Of a stretch of 64,000 nucleotides of DNA, positions 30,101-43,130 are shown one piece after another. The stretch covers positions 5,084,001 to 5,148,000 of the forward strand of contig CAUWAG010000018.1 in NCBI GenBank assembly GCA_963556695.1, read 5' to 3'. The stretch comes from Anthostomella pinea. Its lineage: Eukaryota; Ascomycota; Sordariomycetes; Xylariales; Xylariaceae. The position numbers and the translations under genes are program-made. The stretch's first letter is position 1, and every line of letters starts with the position of its first letter. Under the pieces are notes generated by a model. It was given only the letters and a program-made list of their open reading frames with translations. It was not told where the DNA came from and made no database searches.

Positions 30101-33100
30101 GGTTGTGTACAGTTGTAGATGGGCCTGTGTAATGTGCACATCTTTGGACCAAACGAACTGATGAAATCGGTCGGTTGCTTGTAGCTGGCGGAGGCGTGGG
30201 TATGAGAGGAGCCAGGAGGTAGATGAATGGCAGGTGTATCACTATGGATGGAAAGAAGGATGGCAAGAGCAGCCAGCCCCTTTCATATTCCATCACGACG
30301 CGAGAGAGGCAGATCGGATGCTACATTTCCGGGACTAGGAGCTTCACCGTCTTCCTCTTGTCAGCGACCATGTCTATTCGCCTCTGCATGCAATGTTCCT
30401 TCGATACTCCGTGCCTTGTCGGCAGCCGCCTTCCGTACCGTGTGTTGACGATGCGATGCTCGCGACAAGGCATCAGGAACTGCACGTATCCGCATCGGAT
30501 GCAGTATGGCTACCTCCGCGCTTTCGCCATCGACGTTGTCACCCTCCGTTATGCGGCTCCGGTGATATATCAGCTTTTCATGTGGGGAACCAGCTCATTC
30601 CTCTCGACTCTCGAGGCTTCTTCAACACACGCGACAGGGGCAAGAGCTGACCACTCAAGTCGTATTCGTCATTGAAGGTAGGTACCCTACCGTCTATTAT
30701 TGCCACCTATCGGCAAGCCTGCTTGTATGTTTGCTGGCTTGTCGTGTCCTGGGATGCATTCAGTGATGCAGTATCATCGTCGAACAAGATCTCTCGGCTT
30801 GTAGCTGGCTTCGGATTTGCTTGCGGGGGCGATTACAGAATTTACGCTGCATACAGCTCCTTTGAGGGGCGTTGCCCCCAAATGGTATTGTTTGGGATTG
30901 TCGCTCGCGAGTCTTCCGGGGCAGTCAGGGGGCAAGAGGGGGTCATACCTATGGGTAGACGCTGTTGCGATCTAGAACCGTCCGGCCACGCCCGTACATC
31001 TGAACGGATTCGTCTCGAAAATGCGAGAACACCAGACTGGGACTAGCTACCGCCGAAGGAAATGTTTGCTGGAACTGCCCCTATCAGGATCAGGACCGTG
31101 CCACTCACGCCGCGTGTGGGCATGACCGACTTGCAATCTAAGAATATCGAGGCCAAGACCAATGCATCGAGACCGTTGACCAGCAACTGACCCAATAGGG
31201 CATGATACATCGAAGAAGGTTGCTTGCCTGCCAGCCTGCCTCGAGAGCCGGTAAAGCAGCACTGGTTGCCAAGAAGTGAAGCAACAGAGAAGCACGAAGA
31301 GCTCGGCAATCGTGAGACCGGCAGTCAGTACGGTTTGCGCAAACGCACACGGCCTCGAACCAGCATCGGCAGCGAGCTCAGCGACCCAGGAGCTTCGATA
31401 CAATTATAAGGTGTTGACCAGGGGCCAAGTAATCGGCACTGTCCGTGGCCAGAAACGTCCCCGATCTGCAGACAGGGTCGACTTTGGTAGTCGCGGACCC
31501 TGGGTGGTTTGGGAACAAGGGCACAAGGGGCACAATGCCGTGTCTCTGGTGGGTGGCGCCAGCCACACAAGGTAGAATGCAAGGCGCCTGTGCACTGTCA
31601 TTGCGGGTAAGGATTGAGATGGCGATGATCATCATCACGCCCTACGAGCATCGTTCAGGGGTAGAGGTGGCAGGATCGGTGGCGCATCTAGCCTCTGCAC
31701 CTGGCTCGCATCTTTACTTAGTGCCCGAGGAAAACCGCTCGTACATGGCTCGAAATGGCATCCCAATACGGTATGTTTGCTATGGTGCAGAACGGCTATG
31801 CTGTTCTTGCTCACGGCAAGTGCTCATGGGGATTGGCGACGATACGGCCCCTCAGCAGGGTGAGAAGTAGGTCGAGTCAACCGATGTGAGCCCGAGGTTC
31901 TCGCTGTCCAAGGTCTATCTGCCCAGGTTCCCCAGGCGCTCTCCGGCAGTTCTTCGAGACACCCACACTGCCGGGGAATGTTGGCGCTACAGCAAAGAGA
32001 CACGGCCGCGATGATTGGCTACACGTCCAAAATGGTGTGTATATGGCTAGTGAGTGTTCAACGCCATAGGAAATCTCCTCCGCGGGGTGCAATCGCAAAG
32101 CTCTTTCTTCTCTCGGTAGTGCGAGACTGTAATCATCTCCTCAAACCTGGAGAAATTCGATGTCTAGACCCCTGAACACTTACCATCGGCGCCACACCCG
32201 AGATTAACTGCTCGAACGAGGGATCAGTGGGCGGAGATCTACACAGGGGTTAGCTTTCCAGGCTGACTTGACTCTTGCATCTGGCTAGCATCAAAGCGAC
32301 GAACTATCTGCTTGTTGGAGAGGTAGTACGCAAGAGCCACCTACTTTGGCCCTTGATATGAGACCTCCAAACCATCGCATAGTTCGAGTCAAGTACGTTA
32401 TAGCATCTCAAAATCCGAATTCGAGTGTCGGGACTCGGCATCGAGATCGTACAAAGTTAGCACCTTTGTAAGCCACGCAATCTTGGATAATGGACATGAC
32501 AAACCCTGCGCAATGAGAGCAAAGCCCGGGCCGACATCGGCTACCAAGCGTTCATTCTACTTGCACGAGTATCATAACTTCTGTGAGAAACTATAGAGGT
32601 ACTCCCAAAGCCGCGTAAACGGCTGTTTGCTATGTAACCCGGGGCAAGTTGCTCCACATGAGGAGGATCATAGTCATCAAGATTCCCCTTTAGACCCCAA
32701 GCCAGGCCTGAAGACTCAAGACGTCTAATCAGGCCTGATATATTCATTCGGTTTGACCATAGGAATATGAACCCGGCCATTTGTTGTGTTTCGAGTCTTC
32801 TCAGCTTCGTGTCTTTTCTTAGAATGGGACGTCGTGAGCCTCGTGAGGCTTTTAGCGGTAGCAAACATCCGCAGTCTTCAAAGCCCCAGGCTCATCAGAC
32901 GGGGTTCATGAGACGTTTTTGGCATCGTCTCCAAGATAGCAATAAACTGAACTTTAATTTTGGTCTTGGGCAAAATTGGTAATCGTTGTCGCTCATGGCA
33001 CAGGTCAGGCTACACACAACAGTGACTTCATTCAAACTATGTGTCTAATCACCGTTGCCTTTTCCTCTCATGAAGTTTGGTCAGGCCACAATATGTCTCC

Positions 33101-34059
33101 AGATCGGCCCATGTCTATGATGTCTTACCATAGACCGGTCTAATGCACACGGTTCACCATTAACGCGGGGCCAGGGCGGCCCATTCTTGACTACTCATTC
33201 CAAGTCCCAAGTCCGCGCTTCTCTACAAGCGACAGACTCTCCAACGCGCCTGTCTCAGGTTTCGTGGATGCAGGTGCGCACCATGGCAAGCCATGCTCAT
33301 GCGAGATCGATTGCTTTTGTCAACCCCAATGTAGCAAGTCAGTTGACTGCTTGTTTGCTACGTTGGCTGTCCGCTGTGCGCCCTCCTGCACCTCTTTCTA
33401 AATTTACGGCACAGGGGAACCCCTTCCACGGTCAAATCGACTGGACTGGTGACCAGTCATGCATGTTGGTCGGCTGTGACAAGGATCGAGCATTGACCCA
33501 GATGGTCGGGTCGAGAGTGATCTCCTAACTCGTCCCGGAGAGATTGAGGGGGATCTACCACGAATAACCCACTGTAGTTCAGCAACATGACTGAGATGCA
33601 GGAAATGGCCAAATGAACCGCCATCTTTGACTTGGGGTAGTGGCTTGGAGACAACGGTTCACTACGTGAGCGAGGGCTTTGAGGGCACCGCCCATATCTC
33701 CGCCCAGGTACCTCTCACGCCTGACTCCAAGGCCTGGAAAGCCACCACACGTCGTCAATAGCATTCCAAGCAGGATCTCAGTCGTTCCATAGCCTTTGCG
33801 GGCCGAAGGCTAAGTATTGGGAGACTATCCCAAGTTAGCAACCTAGACCCCCATCGAAGGGATACCTGGCTTCAATCTCTACCCTTTCAGTCTTCGGCAC
33901 TCTATTATAACTATTGCCTATCCCCTCATTCCTTCCGTACATCATACAACTTGTCCTTCACTGCAACTCTCAACGAACTCCAGTCTCGGTATTATTCCTT
34001 ATTACCCAGCTTCGCCTTCAGACCCGACCCTTGCTCCCGACCCTACCCGAAGTGTAACG
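27117..34059. other. 6.9-kb gene-poor region upstream of the BrlA-like gene
   Basis: Many short frames exist on both strands, but none shows a domain, a signal peptide with a plausible continuation, or spliced coding continuity. No transposase or reverse-transcriptase motif is seen. Base composition is ordinary, so this is not an obvious AT-rich RIP island. It may be an extended regulatory region for the gene at 34060, may contain non-coding transcripts, or may hold genes too diverged for me to recognise. Confidence 0.45.
33903..33910 (+). promoter_or_regulatory. possible TATA-like element of the BrlA-like gene
   Basis: TATTATAA lies about 155 bp before the ATG. It is followed by a pyrimidine-rich leader with no intervening ATG, the arrangement expected of a fungal core promoter. 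Position and sequence only. Confidence 0.3.
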
Positions 34060-35255
34060 ATGAATAACAATAACCATATCCATATGGACCTAAGGGTCGG
34101 CTTCGATGAGGACTTCACCATTGAAGGCCAGTCCATGCCTTGCAGCTCGGCATCCAGCAGCTTCTCCTCTGCTTCCACGGCCAGTTCATCCCAAGATCCC
34201 TTCACACCCACATCCGGTCGTTCGACGCCGGGACTTCGACCTATGATGATAGACCACGAGTCAGTCGCTTGTGGCACGTCAGGCGGTTTCGGTTTGACTC
34301 CACCGACATCAGCCTTTGGCGGCTATTTCCCAAACGACGTCAAGGCAGACTTTCCCAACTACATGAACTGTGGTGGACTTTCAGCGACCCCGAGCCGGAA
34401 GTCAAGCATGCCGACCAACGTGATGGACTTTGACTACACTTCGATCATGCCCACAACTTTGGCTTCTCAGAGCAATCCTACCCAGTCCACAAACCCCCAG
34501 GCTCTGGGCCATTATCCATTCGCAGATCAGATGACATCCTCGCCATTGGTGTTCCCTACGCCCCCGTACCCATACGACAGCAACACTTGTGATGTTTCGG
34601 CAACGTGGGCATGGCCTGGAGACAGTCCTGTGTCTTTCTTCGACAGGCGTGATTCACCTGCGCTATCATCTCCGGTCAAAGACCTCGGTCTAAGAGAACG
34701 GAACAACATGACCCCATCCTTCCTCATTCGCCATGGGAGAAGGCGTCTTTGCGTAGAAGAGGTACAGCAGAAGACTTCAGCACTACAACAGGTGCAGCAG
34801 CATGGACAGCGGGTCCACGTCAAACGAGAGAGGGGACACAATATTGGAATCACCGGACCGATAGTTTCGGTTCCAAGAGGCAACTTCTACTGCCAACACC
34901 CAGACTGTCTTGCCGGGAACCACAAGCCGTACAAGAGGCAGGAACACCTGAAGAGACATACGCACTCGTAAGAAACCTCCCCAACTTGGGAACAGGCCGC
35001 CGTAAGCTGACATGAGTGTTCAGTCAACACACTATCACTCCGAAAACAAAGTGTGAATTTTGCGTCAAGGAGTTCAACCGGAGAGACAACTACCGTCAAC
35101 ACCTTTATCTGCACACTCTGCAGGGCCGTGCCATCACCCGAACGGACTACTACCCAGGAGCTCAGGCTGTATACGACGCTGAAATGAAGAGGACCAAGCA
35201 GCGAAGCCAGCCGAAGAGTAAGGTGGCAATACCCAAAAGGGAGAGCAAGTTATGA
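34060..35255 (+). CDS. BrlA-like C2H2 zinc-finger transcription factor
   Basis: Exons 34060-34967 and 35024-35255 (56-bp intron) give 379 residues. The N-terminal two-thirds is Ser/Thr/Pro-rich and disordered, as in an activation domain. Two C2H2 fingers end the protein. Finger 1 is C-x4-C-x12-H-x3-H, containing YKRQEHLKRH; finger 2 is C-x2-C-x12-H-x3-H (CEFCVKEFNRRDNYRQH). The splice joins HTHSQHTITPK between them. A basic tail (KRTKQRSQPKSK) follows. The KRQEHLKRH finger and two-finger C-terminal layout resemble BrlA, the central activator of conidiophore development in aspergilli, and related fungal regulators. Orthology is not provable here; a paralogous C2H2 regulator is possible. Large gene-poor flanks are consistent with a complex regulatory region. 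Confidence 0.75.
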
Positions 35256-38200
35256 TAACACTCTACTTGCTGGTGTCTTCTTGACGACGCCGATCTTGGC
35301 GACGCGGCTACGCGTCTGATATGGCTAGGTTTCTAGACCAAGTTACATGATACCTATTTTTGCAAGATACTTGGGTCTTGGGAGGCAATATCTGGAGTAA
35401 TGATTTGACTCTATTCACGTTTGCATCTGTTGTCTGGCACACTTCTCTGCTTTTCTGGTCTCGGGATACTTGTGTACACGGCTACCTCGGTGGGATCACC
35501 CATGTATCAAGAAAGCACCATCCCGACGGATTTGGACGCCAGATGGGAGAGACTTCTTGGAACGAAAAGCTCGCGGATGGTAATCTGGCTTGTTTTCCAT
35601 GGTGGCGCTGAATTTGCGGAAAAATAGTACTGCACAACAATAGCCTTGGCATTTGCAGCGGAGTTCAATGAGTTCAATGCGGCATGAGTACGGATTGCAG
35701 TCATCGAGGTTTGCTTCGCCTGTCCCAAACAGTGACCAGGCTCAGACCGACAAACATGTCGAGTTTCTCAAGAAACCATGTATTCTCCTCCGCCATGAAC
35801 AGATCATCCGCACCCCACATATGCACAAAGGCATGTCTCAGTATGGTTTTGTAGATGTATGACCGAGACAGCCCGACAGCCGCGACTCGATACAAACTGC
35901 AGCCTTTGAACTTGACCCCGAGTTTGCTCACTTGGACAAGGGGGAAGCCTAATGCTTGTGTCCATCATCTGGCGCTCACTACTGCATGTCTTGCTCTCTC
36001 GAATCCCAAATGGGCGATCCGATGAAGGTGCTCAAGTCTGTCTAGACTCAAAATTTACCAGCGATTGCCTATCTCGCCTTCTTGTTGGGCGTTCGCTCTA
36101 TGCAGACAGATTGCACACAAATGACCGATCCTCCCACCGGTCTCATGATTGAGCGACACAGCGATCGTGATATCACTCTCGAGTCTTACGCAAACCCATA
36201 GCCGAACGTGACACTCATCGTCCACCATGTGAAACGCTCCGCGCCAATGGCCGATCGAGCAAAGAAGCGATCGGTGACCTGACAGCTGGGACGTTGGGAC
36301 TTGCCACCAACTGCATGAGCCCAAATCGACCAACAAATAGCCAACACAACTCAGCCGGCCCTGACTGATCACATCACACTGATAGCTCTCCAATGTCTCA
36401 CTATAGATGGTACATATCCCGTAATGTACCGCAAAAGCAAAGCTTGCGGGCATTAGCTCTTCCCAAGCAAAACAACAGAGATGAGGGCGGGGCGGACGTC
36501 CACCCCGAGCGGGAAAGACAACAGCCACGGCCCGATCATGTATAGATCTGAGTAATGAAGTACGTGGCAGTACGTGGCTTTGTTTTCCTCGGCCGAGGAA
36601 TGCTGGGTTGGGACGACTAAGATAAGACATGTAACTTAGGCCATGGACAGGCAGACGCGCGGGAAGTTAGACTGGCTACATCCACGTTGGCCTGATATGA
36701 TACCAACAGATCCAGGAGATAGGATTTAGGATACTCCACGTATCAACAAGTTGGCAAGAGCACAGCTCGCAGTCGTACATGTGGAGGGTGCTGTTGGGTG
36801 CAAGATCAGGTCGCTAATGGCTTGGTTGGAGGCGGTGAAAGGGCAAGATGGACTCGGGCCTCTGGATCAGCAGCGGAGACAAGTCATCTGCGTTCAGAGC
36901 ATTCCGACCGTGCGGCCGCTCGCTCAGCCACTGCGAGGTGGGATATCATGGCCATTACGCCTGAAGTGTTCACTTGAACTCCAACTTGGCAGAGACAGAA
37001 ACAACGAATTGCCAGGACAGATTCCACGTTCCCACCTAGGCTGTCAGTATCCGAGAGAGGCAGTTGCGTAATTTCTTTTGCAGTGAATCTGCTGACCCCT
37101 GGCCCATGCTGCCAGCACCAGCGTAACCGCACCGCCAGGACGCTGTATCCGCACCACCGGGACGCTTGTTGGTGAGCGACTTGCATCTGTTGGTAACCAG
37201 CTTCGGCTATGATCTATCAAGCGGACACGGAGTTGGAACGTTACCATCGGTCTTCTCTTTCGCTCATTTCTTCCCTCCTGAGACAACGATTGTAGTTGCT
37301 GCATTGGGCATTGGCCTCTGGGGGCTCCCCAATGCTGGCCTTGCATTCTAATTTGCCCCAAAAAATCCTTGAATGGAAAGAAACGACGGTTTCTCTGCTG
37401 TACGCATTGTGCTGTGTTCGTGCGAAGGTGATGACCGTCTGCTGTGACCTAATTACTATAGACCCTACAGTATCGTACAGACAAGACAGATCGCGCTAGG
37501 TAAAACCCCTGCGTCCGTCACAATACCCCTGGATGTATGTTCTACTTTAGCCAAGCCACCTCAGGCATGATTGATCGTGCCTAGTCGAAGCCATGATTGG
37601 ACGCCCCAGACCAACATCCAACACGGTCTTGCCAAGCAAGTTTATGTGGTAGGTATGATCAGCCGGTATTTACTAGCCTACAACATTCGTCACGATTGGC
37701 TACCAACTACCGCATTCTATAGGGGAGGCACCCTACGTATCTGACAGATCTGAGTCAGTATGCCATCACTGCAGCTACCTGAATACCCCCGAAACTTCAA
37801 CGGTACAGATGATCATCAGATAGATGCCGCCAGGGAACGGTTTATTTCGAACTTGATAAACTACTGTATTCAACCATCACTTTAAAGGCTGATAAGACCA
37901 CCTGGAGTCACCGTCTTCCATGGCCATACTAGTCAGATGCGGTCCCTGATTAGCGTTGTGTCCTAGAGCCATCCATATGTACACTTCGGAATTAAATCTC
38001 GTCAAGTCCTTTCGGCCATCAAAATTAGATATATGCGAAAGTCACGCACCGTGATACCGGTATTTCCCTTGCAACGCATTCAGACCGAGTTAAAATCATG
38101 ACAAGTGAAATAGACCCAACATGAAGTGAGAGTACCGTTATTACAGTTCAAGGCAGAAGTACTGGGCTACACTCATCACTCACAAGTCTCTGCCCACTTA

Positions 38201-40992
38201 CCTTCACTAGAATCTCACAAAGTCTTTCTGTAGCTATTGGAGTCATTACTATGGTATCGACAAATTTGTCTAGATAGGCCACGTTCTATGAAAATTTCAG
38301 AGTACTTAATCGTAACATAATTAAAGGTACCTAGATCTACAGCTGGCCAGGAAGCGGATAGAGGCTTTTGAAGGTTCGGTGCAAGATTGGCTGAATAGAG
38401 TTCAGATGAGCACGATGTTGAAATTTCGGCAATCTAATCCACCTGCCAATGCAACCTCAACAGAGACGAGGACGAGGTCGCTGCTTTAGCAGACCAATGT
38501 CTTCTGCCACTATGCGAGGCCTACCGAAGTCATCATGTGTAAGAATTATTTCCATCGCACAGCCCCCTGATTGGCCAGCAGGCTGGTTGTGTAGATGATA
38601 GCGTCGCTGGCGGGCGTTTGGATAGGCCATCTGGAATGCCTCTCGTGTCAGCAACGATTGGAGCGGTGCTTCGGGCTGGTCGGGTTGAGGTTTTCGAGGA
38701 GTGAAGGCTGCTTCTTTCGCAACGCCTTCGAGGCCATGTCGGAATTGTCAGTGTCGCAAGGCGAAAGACGACCAAACGGTCAGCAGGGCTGGTCGTGGCT
38801 GGTGTAGCGACGTCGATAAAGGTCACGCTGGTAGTACGCAGACCCATACCTGAAATTGATGGATGATATATAGTCCGGTATCTTGTTGCCCTGTATCAAT
38901 CAAGGCATCAAGGGGCCGGCTATACAAACTGTTCAAGTGATGGTTATTATTGGGGTTAGGAGTGAAAACGGTCGGAACTGAGGAACAGTCACAACAGCAA
39001 ACAGTTTTGGGGTAATAAGCTAACCGCGCAGAGCCGCGACAACTATGAACAGACCCATTAATACATAGAGGTGGCTTTTACCTTAGCTAGGTAGTTAATG
39101 CTTACACCCTTATTATATTTTGTCCGTTTAATCCATAGCCTAGCAATACCACCAGTATTACTAGGTGTTAAGTGAGATAACCAACGAAGATTTCAGCAAT
39201 ATTCTTCCATGAGAATATGTGTGAATGGTTCTAGGCTCCCGATCAGACATGATCCAGGTAGATTTATGAGCTGCTCATTTTGCCAAAGAGCAAACCATCT
39301 CCATAAGCATTGTAGCCAGTCAAGCACATGCTTGACTTCAAAGCCCTTGACAGTGGTTTGTGATACCTACTTCGATACATACATGCTCAAGCAAATGAAA
39401 AAAAAACAGCCCTGAATCGAGTAAAACCCAACGCCATGATGTCGTCGGTCTCATGGCTAAATGAGCCAGGTGACAGCATACAGCAGAAGACGAGTAGGCC
39501 AAAGACACAGGACCACCCGAATACACGGCCTTGCCTAGTATTCAGGGACCCATCAAAGATGAATGTGGTGGAGAGGTTCACTACCGCTCAAGTCTGGACC
39601 GCAACGCTTCAGCGAGGAAAGGGACACAGTCTGCGAGACTTGTTGGACCGTTGTGTATATTGGGACTGTGTTTCTCTGTCAAGCAAGTATGACTGCATCG
39701 TTAGAACTCATTTCTCAAAGACACTCATACAGCGTAAGACACTCTATCTGATTCTTAAGATATATGCTTGACTGGTATCATTATACCACCCGGATTCTTG
39801 TTATTGTTGCTTCCAGCTTCCGTCTTTGTCTCCACGACTCCCATACTTCCACTCCCACCCTCGCTCTGTCGAGGAACATAGTCCTGCTTCAGGTTGAACG
39901 AGCGGCTTAAGCAGGGCAGTAAAGTCGTTGAATACGTTCTGAACGAAGTGGTACATCAATCGCCTTCCCTCGATCACCTACTCGTCCTTCAGGTCAACTA
40001 CAGTGTATGATGAGTGGCGGTGAGCCATTGTATGTTATAAGCATCGTCAGCCACTTACAACGAATAAAGAAAGCTTTACCTGAACAGCAATGAAGTGGAA
40101 TCGTTCAAACTGCTAAGGAGATACGAAGGGGATCATGTTTAGTTCACGAGAACACTCCAAACAGTCTTACACGCACTGAACAGAGGATGCCTGTACGACA
40201 TGACTCTGACTTGAGCTGGCGCATCTACGACGTTGACTTTTAACATCCCTTCCCAGATATCAAAAATGCTTCAATTGTACATAAATATATACACAGTGAC
40301 TGCCCACGACAGCAAAGCAGCACATCAAAGGACGGTCGACCACAGAGCCTCAAGACCCAGCGACTCCGCAAAGGCCGTGTCCACCCACGTCCGTCTGGCC
40401 AGCCATGCACGACATCGGCAGCAGAATGTCCGAGCAGTGCGATATCGCGCAAATCCAAAGCCAATTGAGCAATCAAGCAGTAGCATGTATGTATGCGAGT
40501 GTATCGTTGCGCTGCACGCATGATTGGCGCGGCGCACTGCGCTGCTGCGCTGGCGCAATCTGACCTGCTCGCTCGCTCGCTCTCCACCTCGTTTTGCGCA
40601 ACGGCGCAAATCGCAGAGGAGGGCAGAGGGGGAGCGGGCAGAGGAGGGAGCCGCATTTGCGTACATAAATATGGGCTTGCTCGGCCGGCAGACTGACTGG
40701 TCGAGAGAAGGAGAGGAGGAGCCTCATCTGTTCCTCGCCTCCTTAATATCTCCTTTCGCATTCTGTTCGGTGTAAGAAAGATACGTGTTGTGTTGCGTCA
40801 TCTGTGGTCGAGCAGTTACCTGTAGTCGTCGTTGTCTTCGTTCTTGGCTTACTTCCTATGAAGTTGCGTCGATGCCCATCCACCTATACTCCGACTGCTG
40901 CCAGTACTGATACTACTATCACCACATACGATACCCATCGTGATGACTTCGAGCCCGGCCCAGAACTAGGCGCGAACTAGGACTTGTCACTA
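35256..40992. other. 5.7-kb gene-poor region with an AT-richer core
   Basis: No supportable gene. The stretch from about 37.5 to 39.2 kb is visibly richer in A and T and in TA steps than the rest (for example 38230-38340 and 39055-39180), as expected of old, mutated repeats, but no transposon protein is readable. Near 40.5-40.8 kb the sequence becomes GC-rich, leading to the promoter of the gene at 40993. Confidence 0.45.
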
Positions 40993-43011
40993 ATGCATTC
41001 CATGCTGCAACGACCTCGGCATCTACTGACTGTTCACGACACTCCCCACCTCCAACCGACGCCTCCAGCTTGGACTTACCACCATCAGCCCCTCGGTGCC
41101 GAGACGCGACTGATCGAGTCCTGCCGGATCAACTCGTTCACCTCCTTCGACCGCTCGTGGAACGCGGCGAAGGCGCTGCTCGTGACCAAGTGGAAGAAGG
41201 CCGTCTTCCACCGTCGTTTCCGAGGCCTCAAGCGAAGCATGGTCAAGCAATTGGCCTTATCCCCCGAAAAGAAGTCTAGATCCCAGTCACGACTTCCTAA
41301 CTCGAACGCAAGCGGTGTTTCGATCACAGTAAGTCGTTTGTGACAAGATCTAAGTGCCACACATGAGATCCAAGCTTACCTCCTCGTGTGTCTAGACAGC
41401 ACAGGCATTGGCACAGGGCAGTGAGCCATGTCTGACAGACCTCGATGAACTGAACACAGTACACGACGGATCCAAAACAGGGGGTCAGTCCAATCGACGG
41501 TCTACCACACCAGTCGATCCTATGGAGAGTAACAACAAGGCAAGCGCTGCTCGACGATCCAGCCATTGCCCACGTGACAAGAAAGGCGAGCGAAAGCAGA
41601 CGCCCGAGCAGTACGTCGCCCTCAAGAGACAAGAGGCCGTCGAGCGTGTGATGGCTGCTTTCAACAAGTGGCTCGACAAGCGACTGGCGATCATCTCCTA
41701 CGCCTACGAGGCTTCCGAGGCGTCCGAAGGCACCACCGAGGGCTCCAGCAAATACCCTTCAGACGGTAGTGGCAAGTCGAGTACCTCGTCCAAGCGCCCG
41801 AAGCGCCAGTTCGAAGGTGATGGTCAAGATAACTTCTCTGCTGGCGGCGACGAGAACGGTAAGGATCGAGCAGGCAACAAGCGGGCGAAGAAGGAGGTCG
41901 AGCTAGAGCGAAAGTGGGCCTGCCCCTTTTACAAGCACGACCCCGAAGCTCACAGTAAACACCGAAGCTGTGCTGGTCCAGGATGGCCATCGCTCCATCG
42001 GCTCAAGTAAGTGCCTGCAAAGCAGAAGGTAACAAACAAGATACTCACCAATATATGAAGGGAACACTTGTACCGCATACACCGCCTGCCCAAGCACACG
42101 GTACGTATCAAAACATCCCATAACAAGACCCTAGGCCTTGTATTCGAGAACAAGCTTTGTTGTTCCCTTTCCTTCTTCGTCTAGAGATTGTTTGTACGGG
42201 TCTGTGGACACAATGTTAACGTACACGCAGTGCCCTAGGTGCACCGAACCCTTCGAGGATGCTAAAGACCTTCAATCTCATCTTCGTGCGGACGAACCTT
42301 GCAAGACGCTCGAACTGGTGCCGGTCCAGGGGATCGACGAGGCTACCGAAGCCAAGCTGAGAATCCGGAAGAAGCATGGTCCAGGGGTGACGGAGGAGCA
42401 GCGATGGAAGGAGATCTACTTGATCTTGTTCCCAGACGCAAACCGCCATGCCGTTCCAAATCCATGTAAGTCGGCCTGAGCCATGAGATCAGTGGCAAGA
42501 GATTGCTAACGCACCAACAGATTACGACAGCAATGATCCTCTGGCGCTCTCCAAGCGCGTCGATCGGTTCAGACGCGTCGAGAAGCGCATCAAGAAGGAA
42601 CTTCCCCAACTGGTACAGAAGAGAGTGGAAAGGAAATTCGAGAATGTCCAGATCGAGGTGCTGCATAACCTCAACGACATCATTCGGGATGGGCTGCTGG
42701 AGTTCTTCAAAGGCCTGCCAAGAGACGACCGCTCTCCATCTGTAACGCCAGCGGCGACACCGAGGGCAACGACACCAGGCCTGAATTCTAGTCATGAACC
42801 TTCGCCAATGGACGAGGCCAAAAATGTCTCGATGGATCTCTCCACCTACTTTGATGACCCAGACCTGCCGTTGATGCACTTTGGTGGTTTCGACAACTTC
42901 GATTTCAGTGCCGAGTTCAACTTTGACTCCTCGGATGGGTTCACCTTTGAGAAGGTATCGGACTCTGGGTATGCTTCGACTAGCACCGCAAGAGGTTCCC
43001 GAGGGCGATAA
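40993..43011 (+). CDS. fungal-specific C2H2-like zinc-finger protein of unknown function
   Basis: Five exons: 40993-41328, 41396-42006, 42061-42100, 42231-42465 and 42521-43011. All junctions are canonical and in frame, giving 570 residues. The third exon is only 40 bp. A basic N-terminus and a Lys/Ser/Glu-rich linker precede the core. There, KWACPFYKHDPEAHSKHRSC and GPGWPSLHRLKEHLYRIHRLPKHT are followed by CPRCTEPFEDAKDLQSHLR, which looks like paired zinc-binding motifs. EEQRWKEIYLILFPDA and NPYYDSND complete the core. This layout recurs in many Pezizomycotina proteins annotated only as C2H2-type; function is unknown. A helical basic segment and an acidic Asp/Phe-rich C-terminus follow. The last codons and stop lie inside an 88-bp tandem duplication. 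An alternative ATG is at 41002. Confidence 0.8.
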
Positions 43012-43130
43012 GAGCCATGTGAAGTCGTCTCTGGGTGATATGGTATCGGACTCTGGGTATGCTTCGACTAGCACCGCAAGAGGTTCCCGAGGGCGATAAG
43101 AGCCATGTGAAGTCGTCTCTGGGTGATATG
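42955..43130 (+). repeat. perfect 88-bp tandem duplication across a stop codon
   Basis: Copy 1 is 42955-43042 and copy 2 is 43043-43130, identical over 88 bp, with the first 7 bases repeated once more at 43131. Copy 1 contains the last codons and TAA of the upstream gene; copy 2 is entirely downstream of that stop. Confidence 0.95.

Noticed and set aside
31040..31640. Hydrophobic minus-strand frames that could be a membrane protein
   Set aside because: Hydrophobic stretches alternate between frames without consistent splice sites or a recognisable family, so chance is as likely.
38457..38847. Possible degraded enzyme on the minus strand
   Set aside because: Only loose peptide resemblance in several frames; no motif I could name.
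40240..40775. Overlapping long frames on both strands
   Set aside because: The region is GC-rich with few stops by composition, has no domain in any frame, and sits where the promoter of the 40993 gene should be.
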